Shown: positions 43,600 to 53,695 of the stretch, piece after piece
Layout: each line of letters starts with the position of its first letter
How positions within the stretch are numbered: position 1 is the first letter of the stretch
DNA from: Dactylonectria macrodidyma
Taxonomy: Eukaryota > Ascomycota > Sordariomycetes > Hypocreales > Nectriaceae
Length of the DNA stretch: 64,000 bases
Assembly (NCBI GenBank): GCA_020744425.1
Contig: JAGMUV010000041.1
Location: 350,859-414,858 of the forward strand
Direction: 5' to 3'
Position numbers and translations under genes: made by a program
The notes under the pieces: model-generated
The model's database searches: none
What the model saw: the letters and a program-made list of their open reading frames with translations, nothing else
Told to the model about the DNA's origin: nothing

Positions 43600-45185
43600 C
43601 CATGGTAGCCGCTCTGTCTTGGGTAGAGGCCCCTATGATTGGTATTCTGTTAATTAGCCCTAACTGCATAATATGATGCCCACGGCTGAGTAGCCTACTA
43701 GTTGGCAAAATGCACAATGTTGAAGCACCTGCCGTTATCTCCTAGGGACTTGAGCTGATACCGCTGTAGGGTATCTGGCTCTGCGAAACTGAGCGTGGCT
43801 TGAATTGTGATTAATAAATAGACCAACTCGAAACGAACGAGTAGCATTGCCATGTTGGAAGATATATTGAAGGGGTTATGAGGCGTCAGGTGTCAAGTAA
43901 ACTTGGACCGAATTGTGTGGAATCAATGAACTCGTGGGGATCTTGGCGTGGATCATACTTCATAGGTTTGCTCACGACAGAATCCGAGAGACCCATCCTC
44001 TAGCTGGCAATTTAGTTGCACTCATCTCAGATTTCCGCTATCGTGATCCGTTACATTCAAGAGGCTAAAGCGGGATGAACCTACTTGGCCCGATTTCTCT
44101 ACTCATTCACCTTGGCTCGCCATGAGCCGTCCAAGATCGGCCTGCTTCTTATTCGTCACGGGTCGCCCGCTTAAAAGAGCCTTGGTTTAGGATATTCTTA
44201 TTTTTCCTTAACTCATTGTTCAGACTTGTTTGTCCGCAGTGGTCCCTGTAGCTCATAGACAAGCTTCCTCAACCCTCTGCGGAGGGTTATCAAGAATTTG
44301 TCATTCCTGGTGTACGGTAGCGAACCCTAGTATGGCTCTTATTCTCTCAATTGATAGCCCCCCTCTCTCGTTGAAAAAAAATGGAGTGGGGATCTTTTAT
44401 TGTAACTAGACGACTGAAACTTCCTCTTATAGATGAGGAACTTCTAAGACTAAACACTACACAAGCATTGCTATGGAATTCAGTAGACCTCGTTGTCAGA
44501 TCTCGTCAAGACAAGCCCAATGGGTCCTCCGTCAAGGAAAGCGAGGACTACAGCGGCGGTCCTATCTTGTTCTGCCCTTGAGGACTACATCTTCGTACAG
44601 TAGCGGGGATATTCGTTGGATGGCCGGCTGATGTGGGGGCAGGCAACTTACTGCCGGTGGCTAAACAAAGATACGCGTGGATCTAAGCGGTCTGTGTGGA
44701 CGCACTTAGGCCTGGATTATGGTTACTTTGTTCTAGGCTCCTGTGAATAAGCTTTCAAAACCATGATAAGAACTGTGCTCAGGTTTTACATGACCTGGAG
44801 ATTTGTATTTAGAGTGAGTCCTTGAGAACGATAGCCTCACTAGTGCAGCAGAGATCATATTAGGCAGTGAGAAGAGAACCGTTGCCTAAGGGCAATGTAC
44901 ATTTATATTTAAAAAACAGCTTATGTGGTATTCAGAAAAGAGATATGGTTCAAGTGCAAAATAAAAAAACACCCCGAAGTTATGTAAGTCCCCAGTGATT
45001 CGTTCCAGGTAGTATTCAGCTTAGTTTTCCCCCATCGTCTATGTGAGCTGTCGGCGGGTCGGTCTGTTCTGTGCACGGGACTTCATTGCGGGTCTCGATT
45101 CACTAAACCTTTCCAAACTCCCTTTCATCCCGTAAAAGTAACACTAGAATCTTAAAGCACCCCTTACTTATTTCAAATACCAGGA
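43600..45185. other. Gene-poor stretch
   Basis: No ORF above 66 codons and no domain recognised. No transposon ends were identified. Confidence 0.5.
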
Positions 45186-45191
45186 AGATTA

Positions 45192-45632
45192 CTAGTGTAG
45201 ATTGCTAGTGTATTTAAAATGGATCGTTTTGGGGTGGATGGGCAAAAGACACTCCCCCGTGACTGTGTGGGTAACTTTCTCCCACAGTCGTCTCCACCCA
45301 GGATCCTTTTTAAAAACAATGCAGATGGTATAAAGGATGGCAAGGTCAATAGGATCCCGCTTAATCTTTCTGTACATCTTGTAAGGGCGGCGCCCTCTGA
45401 TTAATCCACATCGCGGATCCTCCATCAGACGCGAGTCCAGGCACTGCCTGACACGCTCGCCAAATTCCTTATCATCGTAGTAATATGGACGGGTGTGTGT
45501 AACGGCGCCCCAGGTGATTTCTAGGATTTTGCCGTTGGTGGGTTTGGTGCAGTAGGAACAGTTGCACTCCTCAACATGCTCACGATGCTCATCGCAGCAA
45601 GGCCCTCCTTCTAGACGGCGGAAGAAAACCAT
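45192..45632 (-). CDS. Hypothetical protein, 146 aa
   Basis: A single uninterrupted ORF starting at the ATG directly before two tandem copies of a 76-78-bp sequence. The N-terminal part has clustered Cys/His (CCDEHREHVEECNCSYC), which could bind a metal. The middle is basic (RGRRPYKMYRKIKRDP). No signal peptide or membrane segment is evident, and the family was not recognised. Coding status rests on ORF length and internal coherence only. Confidence 0.45.
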   Translation of the reverse strand: MVFFRRLEGGPCCDEHREHVEECNCSYCTKPTNGKILEITWGAVTHTRPYYYDDKEFGERVRQCLDSRLMEDPRCGLIRGRRPYKMYRKIKRDPIDLAILYTICIVFKKDPGWRRLWEKVTHTVTGECLLPIHPKTIHFKYTSNLH

Positions 45633-45662
45633 GTTGGATGGCGTCGGGTTCTTATTGTGCGG

Positions 45663-45816
45663 TAGAAATCCTGACTATGGTGAGTCGAGCGGCGTAAGGA
45701 GAGACGGAGAGGTAACAAACTGTGATGAACCACCGACTTAGAAATCCTGACTATGGTGAGTCGAGCGGCGCGTAAGGAGAGACGGAGAGGTAACAAACTG
45801 TGATGAACCACCGACT
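45663..45816 (-). repeat. 76/78-bp tandem duplication in the 5' flank
   Basis: Two copies beginning TAGAAATCCTGACTATGGTG and ending ACCACCGACT, at 45,663-45,738 and 45,739-45,816. They differ by a CG insertion (GGCGTAAGG versus GGCGCGTAAGG). They lie about 30 bp upstream of the ATG of the minus-strand ORF at 45,632, so promoter or 5' UTR elements would be doubled. Confidence 0.92.
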
Positions 45817-45819
45817 TGT

Positions 45820-47100
45820 CCGGTCGAGTTGTTTGACTTTGTGTGGGAGACTGCCGAGGAAGTAGGATTGAGACTAGAGCGATTTGGCTGGTGAAGATCG
45901 ATGAAGAATTAGTTTTCGATGGGCTTCAAGAGATGAAAATAAGGACTTGATGTGAAGAAATGCTTTCGCGGAAACAGGTGCTTCGCTGGGAGGGTCGGAG
46001 CGAATGAAGGGTTAAATACCTATTTGAGACGCGTTGGATGATGCTGTCAGGGGCGTGCTTCGGCAGTAATGGTGTGTGTGTGAACTAAGAGGAGGCTGTC
46101 TCAGCCCGGTTACATAGCACACCTGGCCAGGCAGCAAAGAGACACAAAGAGGGGATATTTCCCCGCAAGAAAAGGACCCTGACATGACGATATTACTGAA
46201 TGTAACGAGGTAGCGTGCGTAGCGCCCGCAAGGTGGCCAAACGTCCTCCTAAAGCCTTTTTTTCTTTCTCTTTTTTTGCATGCCGAGCCTGTTGATGACG
46301 ACATTCTCACTGCTGAAGCAGGTCCAACATCCTTGGGCATACCGGTAAGGCAATATCCAGACACACCACCGACCTCCAAACTAGCGGAGAAATTATTCTC
46401 CCCTATGATTTCTGCCACGCCTCGATCGATATGATAGGGGTTAGGCTTGTAATCACTAATCTATGACTTAGCTCCGGCGGCGTCATTGAATCATTCTGCT
46501 TGTCAGGGGTGGGATCTGTGATAGTATGGCACACTTTCTACTCCCCTACTCCCTACTCCACCACTTCACCACACACACCCCCACCCCCCGGCTAAGCATG
46601 CATCAACATCACAAGGTACTGAAATTACAAGTCCTATGCAGGGTAAAAGGGAGTGCCGTCCCTGTTCTCTCAGTGTGCTCTTAGAGTAAAGCCCGAGGCG
46701 GCCGCCGGTGCATACCCAGCCAACAGACACCGCAGCACCACCTCGGAGAAGATCCGAGCGGCCATATGTGACTCACGGTGGTCATGAAGTATTGTTGGGG
46801 TACTTTTGTAGTACAGGAAGCTGCATGTGTTAGTCAATGTGGCCAAGAAGAAGTGGGATTCAGGCCGGTTAGTAGATGTGAAGTCGTAGAGAAGATGGTA
46901 GCTGCACTCGACCGCGCCTCTGATCAATCAAGGCGGGCGACTTGCGACTTTAGCCGCAAAAGCTAGGAGAGGCCATGGGATTCGAGATTCGGTGCCCTGC
47001 ACCCTGCGGGGTTTAGATGGTTCGTGGATTGTGCAAGGCATATTTCAAGGCTCCTAATATTCTAGCTTATTGATATTGGCGTTGGTGCCTAGCCCATCCA
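45820..47100. other. Intergenic, no supported gene
   Basis: ORFs up to 102 codons on the minus strand (46,110-46,418; 46,670-46,927) show no domain and end in low-complexity sequence. Confidence 0.45.
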
Positions 47101-47110
47101 CAACCAGCGG

Positions 47111-47118
47111 TATAAATA
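47111..47118 (+). promoter_or_regulatory. Candidate TATA box of the 2EXR gene
   Basis: TATAAATA about 135 bp upstream of the ATG at 47,250. Confidence 0.45.
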
Positions 47119-47249
47119 CCAAACTCAAGAAGGCATTTAAGGGGACATTACTTCCAACCATACGTACCCTAAGGTACGAGCAGCTAAGAGTATTAGTCCC
47201 TAATTTTTTTTATCCTTATTCGCTATCATAGGGCCATTTCGAAATCAAA

Positions 47250-48194
47250 ATGGCACTTCCCAGAACCAACTTCACCATCCAGAACCCACCACCAAGTACT
47301 CGAATATCCAAGTGGACGCCAGCGAACGCAGAACTCCCGGAGTCACTCCATGCTTTGGTCGACGTACTGCCTTTCAATCGAAGCCGTTACGACGGATTGG
47401 AAATCTGTTTGACGATACCCGGGAGTGACTATCACATGGCAGTACGAGTGGGGGATGAGTCAGAATACGAATTGGTCAGGATTCGATTTGCTCAGATACG
47501 TGATGACTTTCTCCGTCATCAACAATTTGATCATCGAGTCTTGCGTATTCCCCAAAAGTACTGGCTACAATACATATTCATTAGGCCTTTCATTGGGGAG
47601 GTTGGAGAGCTTTATAGTGATGCCTCTTTTCATCCAGCATCATCTCAAGACTCATCACCAATAACCGATGAGAAGCAAATGAATCATGCTAGAGAACACT
47701 TTCCACAATTTATTCGACTGCCTACAGAGGTCCAAATCATCATTTGGCTCCATACTATCCCTACGCATCAAATTACTCGAATCAAGCACTCAGAGAAACC
47801 TGGACTTCGCATCCAACCGACGCTGCCAGTTGCACTTTCTGTATGCCGTCAATCCCGTCATGAGGCACTCCGTCATCTCGAGCATCTCCCTCTAACCGAC
47901 GAGGAGAAGGAGACTCGAAAAGTTCCTTGTGACGTAAAAACTGGTATACTTCAATGCAATCATAGAGAGTATGATACAGAATACCCCGGTGCCAAGTACA
48001 GCTGGTGCTTGATTCGCGGACCACATTCTCACTTGAATGATCAATCCCATCCCTGGAAATCATTCCGCACAATTCTGATTTGTTATAGAATAGAGCAGTC
48101 ATGTACAATAGAACCGAAAACAATCTGTAACCTGATCAATGGTAGCCAACTATGGCGGTTTTTCTCCCCCCGTGACATTGGGAACATGAATTAG
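47250..48194 (+). CDS. 2EXR domain-containing protein
   Basis: Single-exon protein of 314 residues. The 2EXR domain starts near residue 150 with FPQFIRLPTEVQIIIWLHTI, the canonical F-x-LP-x-E-x-x-x-x-IW opening, and continues to VALSVCRQSRHEALRHL, the usual CR-SR-EAL close. The N-terminal 145 residues are not assigned. 2EXR proteins form large, fast-evolving families in filamentous ascomycetes; their biochemical role is unknown, although the opening resembles F-box-like folds. The first ATG follows GAAATCAAA and a TATA-like box lies upstream. No frame breaks. Confidence 0.82.
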   Translation: MALPRTNFTIQNPPPSTRISKWTPANAELPESLHALVDVLPFNRSRYDGLEICLTIPGSDYHMAVRVGDESEYELVRIRFAQIRDDFLRHQQFDHRVLRIPQKYWLQYIFIRPFIGEVGELYSDASFHPASSQDSSPITDEKQMNHAREHFPQFIRLPTEVQIIIWLHTIPTHQITRIKHSEKPGLRIQPTLPVALSVCRQSRHEALRHLEHLPLTDEEKETRKVPCDVKTGILQCNHREYDTEYPGAKYSWCLIRGPHSHLNDQSHPWKSFRTILICYRIEQSCTIEPKTICNLINGSQLWRFFSPRDIGNMN

Positions 48195-48199
48195 AAGCC

Positions 48200-50420
48200 C
48201 GAATAGGAGCTGTTGTGTTACGTGTCCCAGAAATACAGCAGTAGCTCGGAGAAGGGTCCTGTAGCGACCTTAGTGGCTACCGGTATGTGTGACTAGCAGG
48301 TCATCACGAAGACTTCCTGCGGGATTTTTGATCCGTTGAGGGGCTGAGTCCCGCCTGGCTGTCCGAATGCTTCCTGAAACTATACGAGAGTTCCCGTTAC
48401 TTGAACTTGCATCGTCAGCGTTGAAACCTCTCTCAACGGTCCCTCAAACCAAATCCAGCTTGGAAAATGCCCCTCACAAAGAGTCAGGTGCAGCGATCTC
48501 CCCACTTTCCACTGATGGTAGCGTCTGGGTGACGATGGAACGGGTTCCGGTGCGGTCGCTGGGGGTTTCCCTTCTGCTCCTTGGGGCCTCAGGGGGCGGC
48601 TGTGCTAGTATCAGTAGCTCTCACCCTCACGGACAGAATTATTAGAGGGGTCACCAAAGTTGCCTGACGAGCCAGCAGTACGGAGAGACCGACGGGCCAG
48701 AGCAACGCTAACAATGTCATGCCAACCGAGGTGTGATAGGAGTCATGGGGGGTGAAGTATTTTTTAGTTGGTTCAGCCAGTTCAGGGGTCGTGCCTAGAT
48801 ACTGCCTTACGCCAAGGATTCCTAGATCAGCTTGTGGCGAAGTTTGCTGTCATTAATGGGCTCGGGATGCAAACAAAATAGCTACGAGAGGAGGCTTGGC
48901 TATCTCGTGGATGCCAACTCATTGTATCGAACGTCATCATGTTCGGATCCTTTCCGCTTGAGACAATATCCCTCTTTGTATCTCTAAGCTGCCTCGCCAG
49001 GCTAAGCAGCCCACAACATCATCTGTGCAGTACGCAATCACCTTCATGCAAGCCGCCCAGCCCCGGACACTCCTGAGAATTGGGTGTGTCGCTATCTCCG
49101 ACTCCGTATTCGACCCACCAGGTGCAGGGAGAAGGGATGGCTGATAGGGGTGAAGCGAGGCCATCATATCAGCCACATTGCGGATACTAAGGTCCATTTT
49201 GAATGAGGCGTACTGTAGGCAGTAGTAAGGTAGATCCTCCGTTGATCCGCAAAGCCAGTCATGAAGCAGTACTAACAATATCGGCCTGGCGTGTGTCGTC
49301 GGTCTAGATGATGCTTGACGTTCCGAATGCCTCTTTTATCTTTTAAATAGCTTTGGTTGTCTGCTAGAATTCGTCCTCTCTATAAAATCTACCACTAATT
49401 AACTCCATTAATCGTAATAGATTGGCCTCTGTGAGTGCATTCGTCGGTAATTGCGGTTGAGGTAACTGGTGAATGGGTAAAGGCTTTAGCTTCAAAGTAT
49501 TTAGATATTTCTTTGATTGCTTTAGGGTTTAGACCTACTAATTTGTCCTTGACCCCTTTGGCCAGCTATGGTTTACTATTGTCGCTCGTCGCTATGTTCT
49601 GCATATACCTAACCGTAATGCTGACACTGACTAGATGATACTTTGGCCTTATCTTAGGCCAAAGTACTAATATTACAAATATTAACTCGAGTTTTTTAAA
49701 TCTTTAGATGGCTGGAGTCCTGAGACTGAGTGGCATTAGCACACCTGTGCCTTTGCATCTCGACACCTTGACTAACAAAATGACAACGTATGAAATGTAC
49801 CTCTGCCCCCACCTATTTTAAGTGGTGATAGAGGCGCCACGGAGGCGACAGACTTTCTGCTTCGCCTCCCAGGAGACCGAGGCAACACGACAAGCCAGCT
49901 CCTTGCAGACGTGACCGCCACTGGCTCCTTGTTCCCCAAAATGTAACACCGATGCCGGAGTCGATTATGCCTATCGACGTGCTCAAGGCATTCTCGTTCA
50001 GAACAGTCTAAGGAGTCGTCGGGGGAGGCGGGACAAGCGAGAAAACAATCATAAGAGTCAGGGCATATACTGTTCGAATAGTAGTAGAAACATTGTGAAT
50101 ATTTTCTATGACGTGTGATACTTGCTAACCTTGTGTTTCGCGTCTTCGTACTTCTGCTTGGCTTCGACTGCTTTGCTCCCTGCCTCGTCATGATAGTCTA
50201 TGAGCTCTTTGACTAGCCTTTCCTGAAGTTGACATCAATCTCCCACCGAGGGTATCATTATATGGCTATTTTCGAAATGCTCAAGCGGAAATAATTTCAG
50301 GCTAAATATGGAAAGCATGTGTAGCTAGGTAAACGAAGCTGTTGGAATTTGTTGATATGACGATGGAAGGTCTCGCAGGGCACCTGTGAGATCGGTCCGC
50401 ACTCGAGGCAGGTCGGACTC
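48200..50420. other. Gene-poor stretch with small ORFs
   Basis: Minus-strand ORFs at 48,937-49,278 (113 aa) and 49,772-50,191 (139 aa) show no family I recognise. A perfect 11-bp stem (TACTTTGGCCT / AGGCCAAAGTA, loop of 6) lies at 49,639-49,666. 49,320-49,730 is AT-rich. Confidence 0.45.
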
Positions 50421-50570
50421 CTGGCCTATATACAGTGTGGCTAACAATCAATCGAGTTCAATTTTGGCCCTCAAACTCGATTGATTGAACCTATCTCAGC
50501 TCGATTGAAGCTTGACTTGACTAATCAGCGAGCTTGATTGGCAACTTGTCAAGTACTTGATGTACTATGC

Positions 50571-51038
50571 CTAATCAGGTAATTTGTATAGACCTCTTGG
50601 TGTAGCAATCCCGCGCAAGATCTTTAAAGTAATCCAGTTCTTCTGTATTATCTCAGCTTCAGCTGTGTCATCGCCGAGGCCGTTGCGCTTGCCGGTGATG
50701 AGCTCACTACCGTCAGAGAATACGCGCTCTGGCTCTGCGCTCATCCCTGGCGTGCTGAAGATGTTAAGAGCAAGTTTGCTGAGAATAGGCCAAACGTGGC
50801 GTCAGTCCACCCACCACACCCAGATATCATCCTCATCGTTGGTCGAATTCGAAGGCCTTTTGACCTTGTGGAACTCTATAACATGCTGGATTGCAGCCGT
50901 CGTCGATCCTGCTGCAAACAGCTGACTGATATACCGCTTATTGTTATGGCAATCGGCGCAGAGGAAGTACTTGTCACTACTATGCTCCAGCTCCGCTCCA
51001 TATGAATAGATCCGCGAGACCTTTACCTGTCTGCCCAC
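50571..51038 (-). pseudogene. BED-hATC compact protein with one in-frame stop
   Basis: Reads YSYGAELEHSSDKYFLCADC to TAAIQHVIEFHK (BED finger, C-x2-C and H-x4-H), a short linker DEDDIWVWWVD, a TGA at 50,802-50,804, and then RHVWPILSKLALNIFSTPGM, SAEPERVFSDGSEL and a normal end at TAG 50,571-50,573. As in the 42-kb element, the entire catalytic core is missing and BED is followed at once by the dimerisation domain. The stop may come from a Trp codon (TGG to TGA). Confidence 0.82.
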
Positions 51039-51305
51039 GCTCCTCTTGTCCGGTATGCTATACCGTATACCCTACACAATCATGCCATCGTGCCGCCGAA
51101 GCACACCCTAGTCAATTGGGTACGAGAGAGAGTGTGGAGGGCAGGTAGATCGATGGATAAGTCGCTCTACCGGTACATCTGACGTTTGCTCAGTCGACGA
51201 TATCGGCCAGTTTAGATCGGTAGATTGACTCGAAGATATAGCAGATAAGCTTCGAGTACTTGATGGCCGACTTAGGCCCCAGAACGCGTTGTTGATAGAT
51301 ATTTG

Positions 51306-51370
51306 ATGTAGGAATAGGATGTTATTTCGTCCGGGGGGACACACCCAATAGGGCCATTACGCTAAGCTGT
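51306..51370 (-). repeat. Orphan 3' tail of a non-LTR-like element (copy 3)
   Basis: The minus strand reads AGCTTAGCGTAATGGCCCTA, GGGTGTGTCCCCCCGGACGA, AATAACATCC and a degenerate TATTCC end. Confidence 0.65.
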
Positions 51371-51639
51371 TAACCTTTCCTACAGTGCTTCCATGCGCAG
51401 CTTAGATATTAGTTCTAAGCGATGTAATTGGTAATTAGCGATATCTAGGGTAGCCTCTCCTAGCCTTCCTAAATAAGTAATTATTGGCATCAAGTACTTG
51501 ACAACTTGACACTCCTTTAACTTGATTGATTGACGATAACCCTTAAACTTGACTTGAGAACTTGACTTGACGAGAAGTCGAACTTGATTGAGAATTATCA
51601 AGTTCGAGCTTGATTGTTAGCCGCACTGCCTATATATGC

Positions 51640-52370
51640 CTTTCGGAAGTCTTGTACGTAGTAACCTTTACGCAGTACCCTGTAACCTGTGTGAGATGTG
51701 GCCTCTCGATGTCAGTGTTGGGGCTCAGTTTCACAGCCCGTACTACGTGCCTTATCTTTGTATTTTCTCGAGTCATTGGAGTCTCCATATATGTACCTTA
51801 CTTCGTATGTTTTTGCCCGTGATCAAATGCCCACTGTTGGTGATGACCATTTGTCTCGCCACGGGGCGTGCAAGATACTTATCCTCCGATATGAAGGCCG
51901 TGTGGGACTGGACATCAATCATGAAGCGACAAATCCTGATGATCGCAAGTTTGTGGTGCGAGAAACCCACTAGAGACAGTCAGTACATCCCCACTTCTAC
52001 GTAGGTTTTTGCGTGTCTAGCTCGCCTGCTGCCTGCTTCTAGCTCGAAATGATTCCTACGCTACCTATCCTACGTTTCGAACTTTCAAATGTCGAACTTA
52101 TTGTTGCGATGAGCTCACTTGTCCCGTTAGGGATATGTGCCTACAAAGCTGATTTTTCCCTGGGCATCAGTTCGGCCACCTCGACCATGCCATCCCATTA
52201 TAGAGCACAACAATAACGGTCTAACGCTGCACGGAACAGTAAGAATGCATCCATCGTAAATCGTGTATTCTAATCTGGGCACGTCGTCCTCCAAGTCGCT
52301 ACGAATCATGCCTTCGCTTGGGATCAATATAGTCTAATAAATCTCCGCCACAGTCAACTGAGCTCCTCTA
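51640..52370. other. Intergenic, no supported gene
   Basis: Short overlapping ORFs (up to 122 codons, plus strand) without recognisable domains. Confidence 0.45.
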
Positions 52371-52375
52371 TGTAC

Positions 52376-52959
52376 TCAATTAACGCAGTGCAATACGCCA
52401 TCATCATTCATGATCCTATCACCTAAGAGACGAGTTAACAGCGGATCAGGGCCGAGTTAGAACCAATACTAGAAACCGCCCAAGACCTAGAATCGACCAG
52501 GGGATTTGGTTACGTACCTAAGGTTAGCTGCGTCTCTTGATGCTTGCCATTCATTCCCTCACAGCTTGCTCGTAATCGAACAAATGTAGGGCCGGCAACT
52601 TGAAACTGCAGGTCATCACATGATTGAGCGAAGTTACTGCAAGCAGTACGTGAGCTAGAACTCTTGGGCAGAAGTCTCAGGTCCGGTACTTACTCCCCGC
52701 CCCAACACAAGTAGCCATTGCAGTTTCCAACGCAGCTGCTGAGATCGATAGTAGAATATGTCATCGATGCGTTCTTCGCGCGACAATCACACGCCATCCG
52801 GGCATCGTCTAAAATAGAACAGCCCTCGCAGGTCTCCTCAAGAAACGTGGTTTCTTCGACCGATGACCTTGGATGGGTAGGCGTGTCTTGGGTAGCACTG
52901 GTTGCTAAAACGACGAGGGCGCCCACCAGACTAAGGGAGGTAAGGCGAGTCATATTCAC
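52376..52959 (-). CDS. Secreted cyanovirin-N homology (CVNH) protein, two introns
   Basis: Exons 52,694-52,959, 52,518-52,636 and 52,376-52,422 join to 432 nt (143 residues plus stop). Both introns (57 and 95 bp) have GTAAGT/GTACGT donors and AG acceptors. A signal peptide covers residues 1 to about 22 (MTRLTSLSLVGALVVLATSA). The mature part has the CVNH pattern: CEGCSILDDARMACDC, STIDLSSCVGNCNGYLCWGG, NFAQSC across the first splice, RASCEG, and DRIMNDDGVLHCV at the end. CVNH proteins are small lectin-like folds; a secreted role in carbohydrate recognition is inference. The gene model rests on perfect frame closure and domain continuity across both introns. Confidence 0.88.
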
Positions 52960-52979
52960 AGCGAGACAGAGGGTGGATC

Positions 52980-53690
52980 AGAGGTCCTCCTAATTGGAAA
53001 ACCGTGGGATGAACGCCTAGTTAACACTGAGGGCCTAGGGCAGTCGTTACGAAGAAGAAGCTGGTAAATGATTACGGCAAGTGCCACACAGACCGAATGC
53101 ATAGTCTCTGTCTCTATCTTATGTCATTCCATCCAGCAGACCCAGGTCTAGATCGGGCCAAGAAGGGCGATGGCGTGGTAGATTACTTGCACCGTACTAC
53201 AATAAGATGATGCGCGACCCCCTTCTTCTTTGTTCCATGCCCACTTCCCAGGCGAATAGATGCATTGTACGTAAAGCTATGCTACAATGTAGTGTGCACT
53301 TACACCACACGTGAACCCAGGGCTCAACCTTGACGCAACTCCTCTTACGGCGCGCTTATGTCATGGCAAGATCAGCCAAGTTCAAGTTTGAGATACGCTT
53401 ATGCAAGGTTGTTGACACTTTAGTTGAATGAACGGCTGTGTACCCAATCTCGTCCTCTAACCCCGTGTACGGCTCGTTATAAGTCTAGTAAAGTATGTGA
53501 CTATTGATACTCCTGCGCTTCCTAGGCTCTAGTAGGAACGGGTTCGGCGCGAGTGCTGTCGAACTGCGAAACATTGCGGGGGAGTTACGTGCGGCACAGC
53601 TTGGAATACAGCGAGCATCAAGATTTCTCCAATCACCAAACAAATCCCTCTCAGCATTTAAACATGCCTGGTGTCCAAAGTTTGTGCTCT
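52980..53690. other. Divergent intergenic region of the CVNH and F-box genes
   Basis: About 740 bp between the start codons of the minus-strand CVNH gene and the plus-strand F-box gene. A possible TATA (TTATAAG) lies near 53,477, about 220 bp before the F-box ATG. Confidence 0.4.
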
Positions 53691-53695
53691 CACCC

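Larger units (their letters stand above)
50433..51628 (-). mobile_element. Compact hAT element (1,196 bp) with perfect TSD
   Basis: The left end is CAGTGTGGCTAACAATCAAT and the right end read inwards is CAGTGCGGCTAACAATCAAG. The 8-bp target duplication CCTATATA lies at 50,425-50,432 and 51,629-51,636. Subterminal repeats are of the TTGATTGA / ACTTGA type. It carries a minus-strand BED-hATC relic and an inserted non-LTR tail (51,306-51,370). The identical target copies suggest a fairly recent insertion. Confidence 0.96.

Noticed and set aside
49435..49638. Retrotransposon or transposase fragment on the minus strand
   Set aside because: A short frame (KGVKDKLVGLNPKAIKEISK) looked transposon-like but matched no motif I could name.
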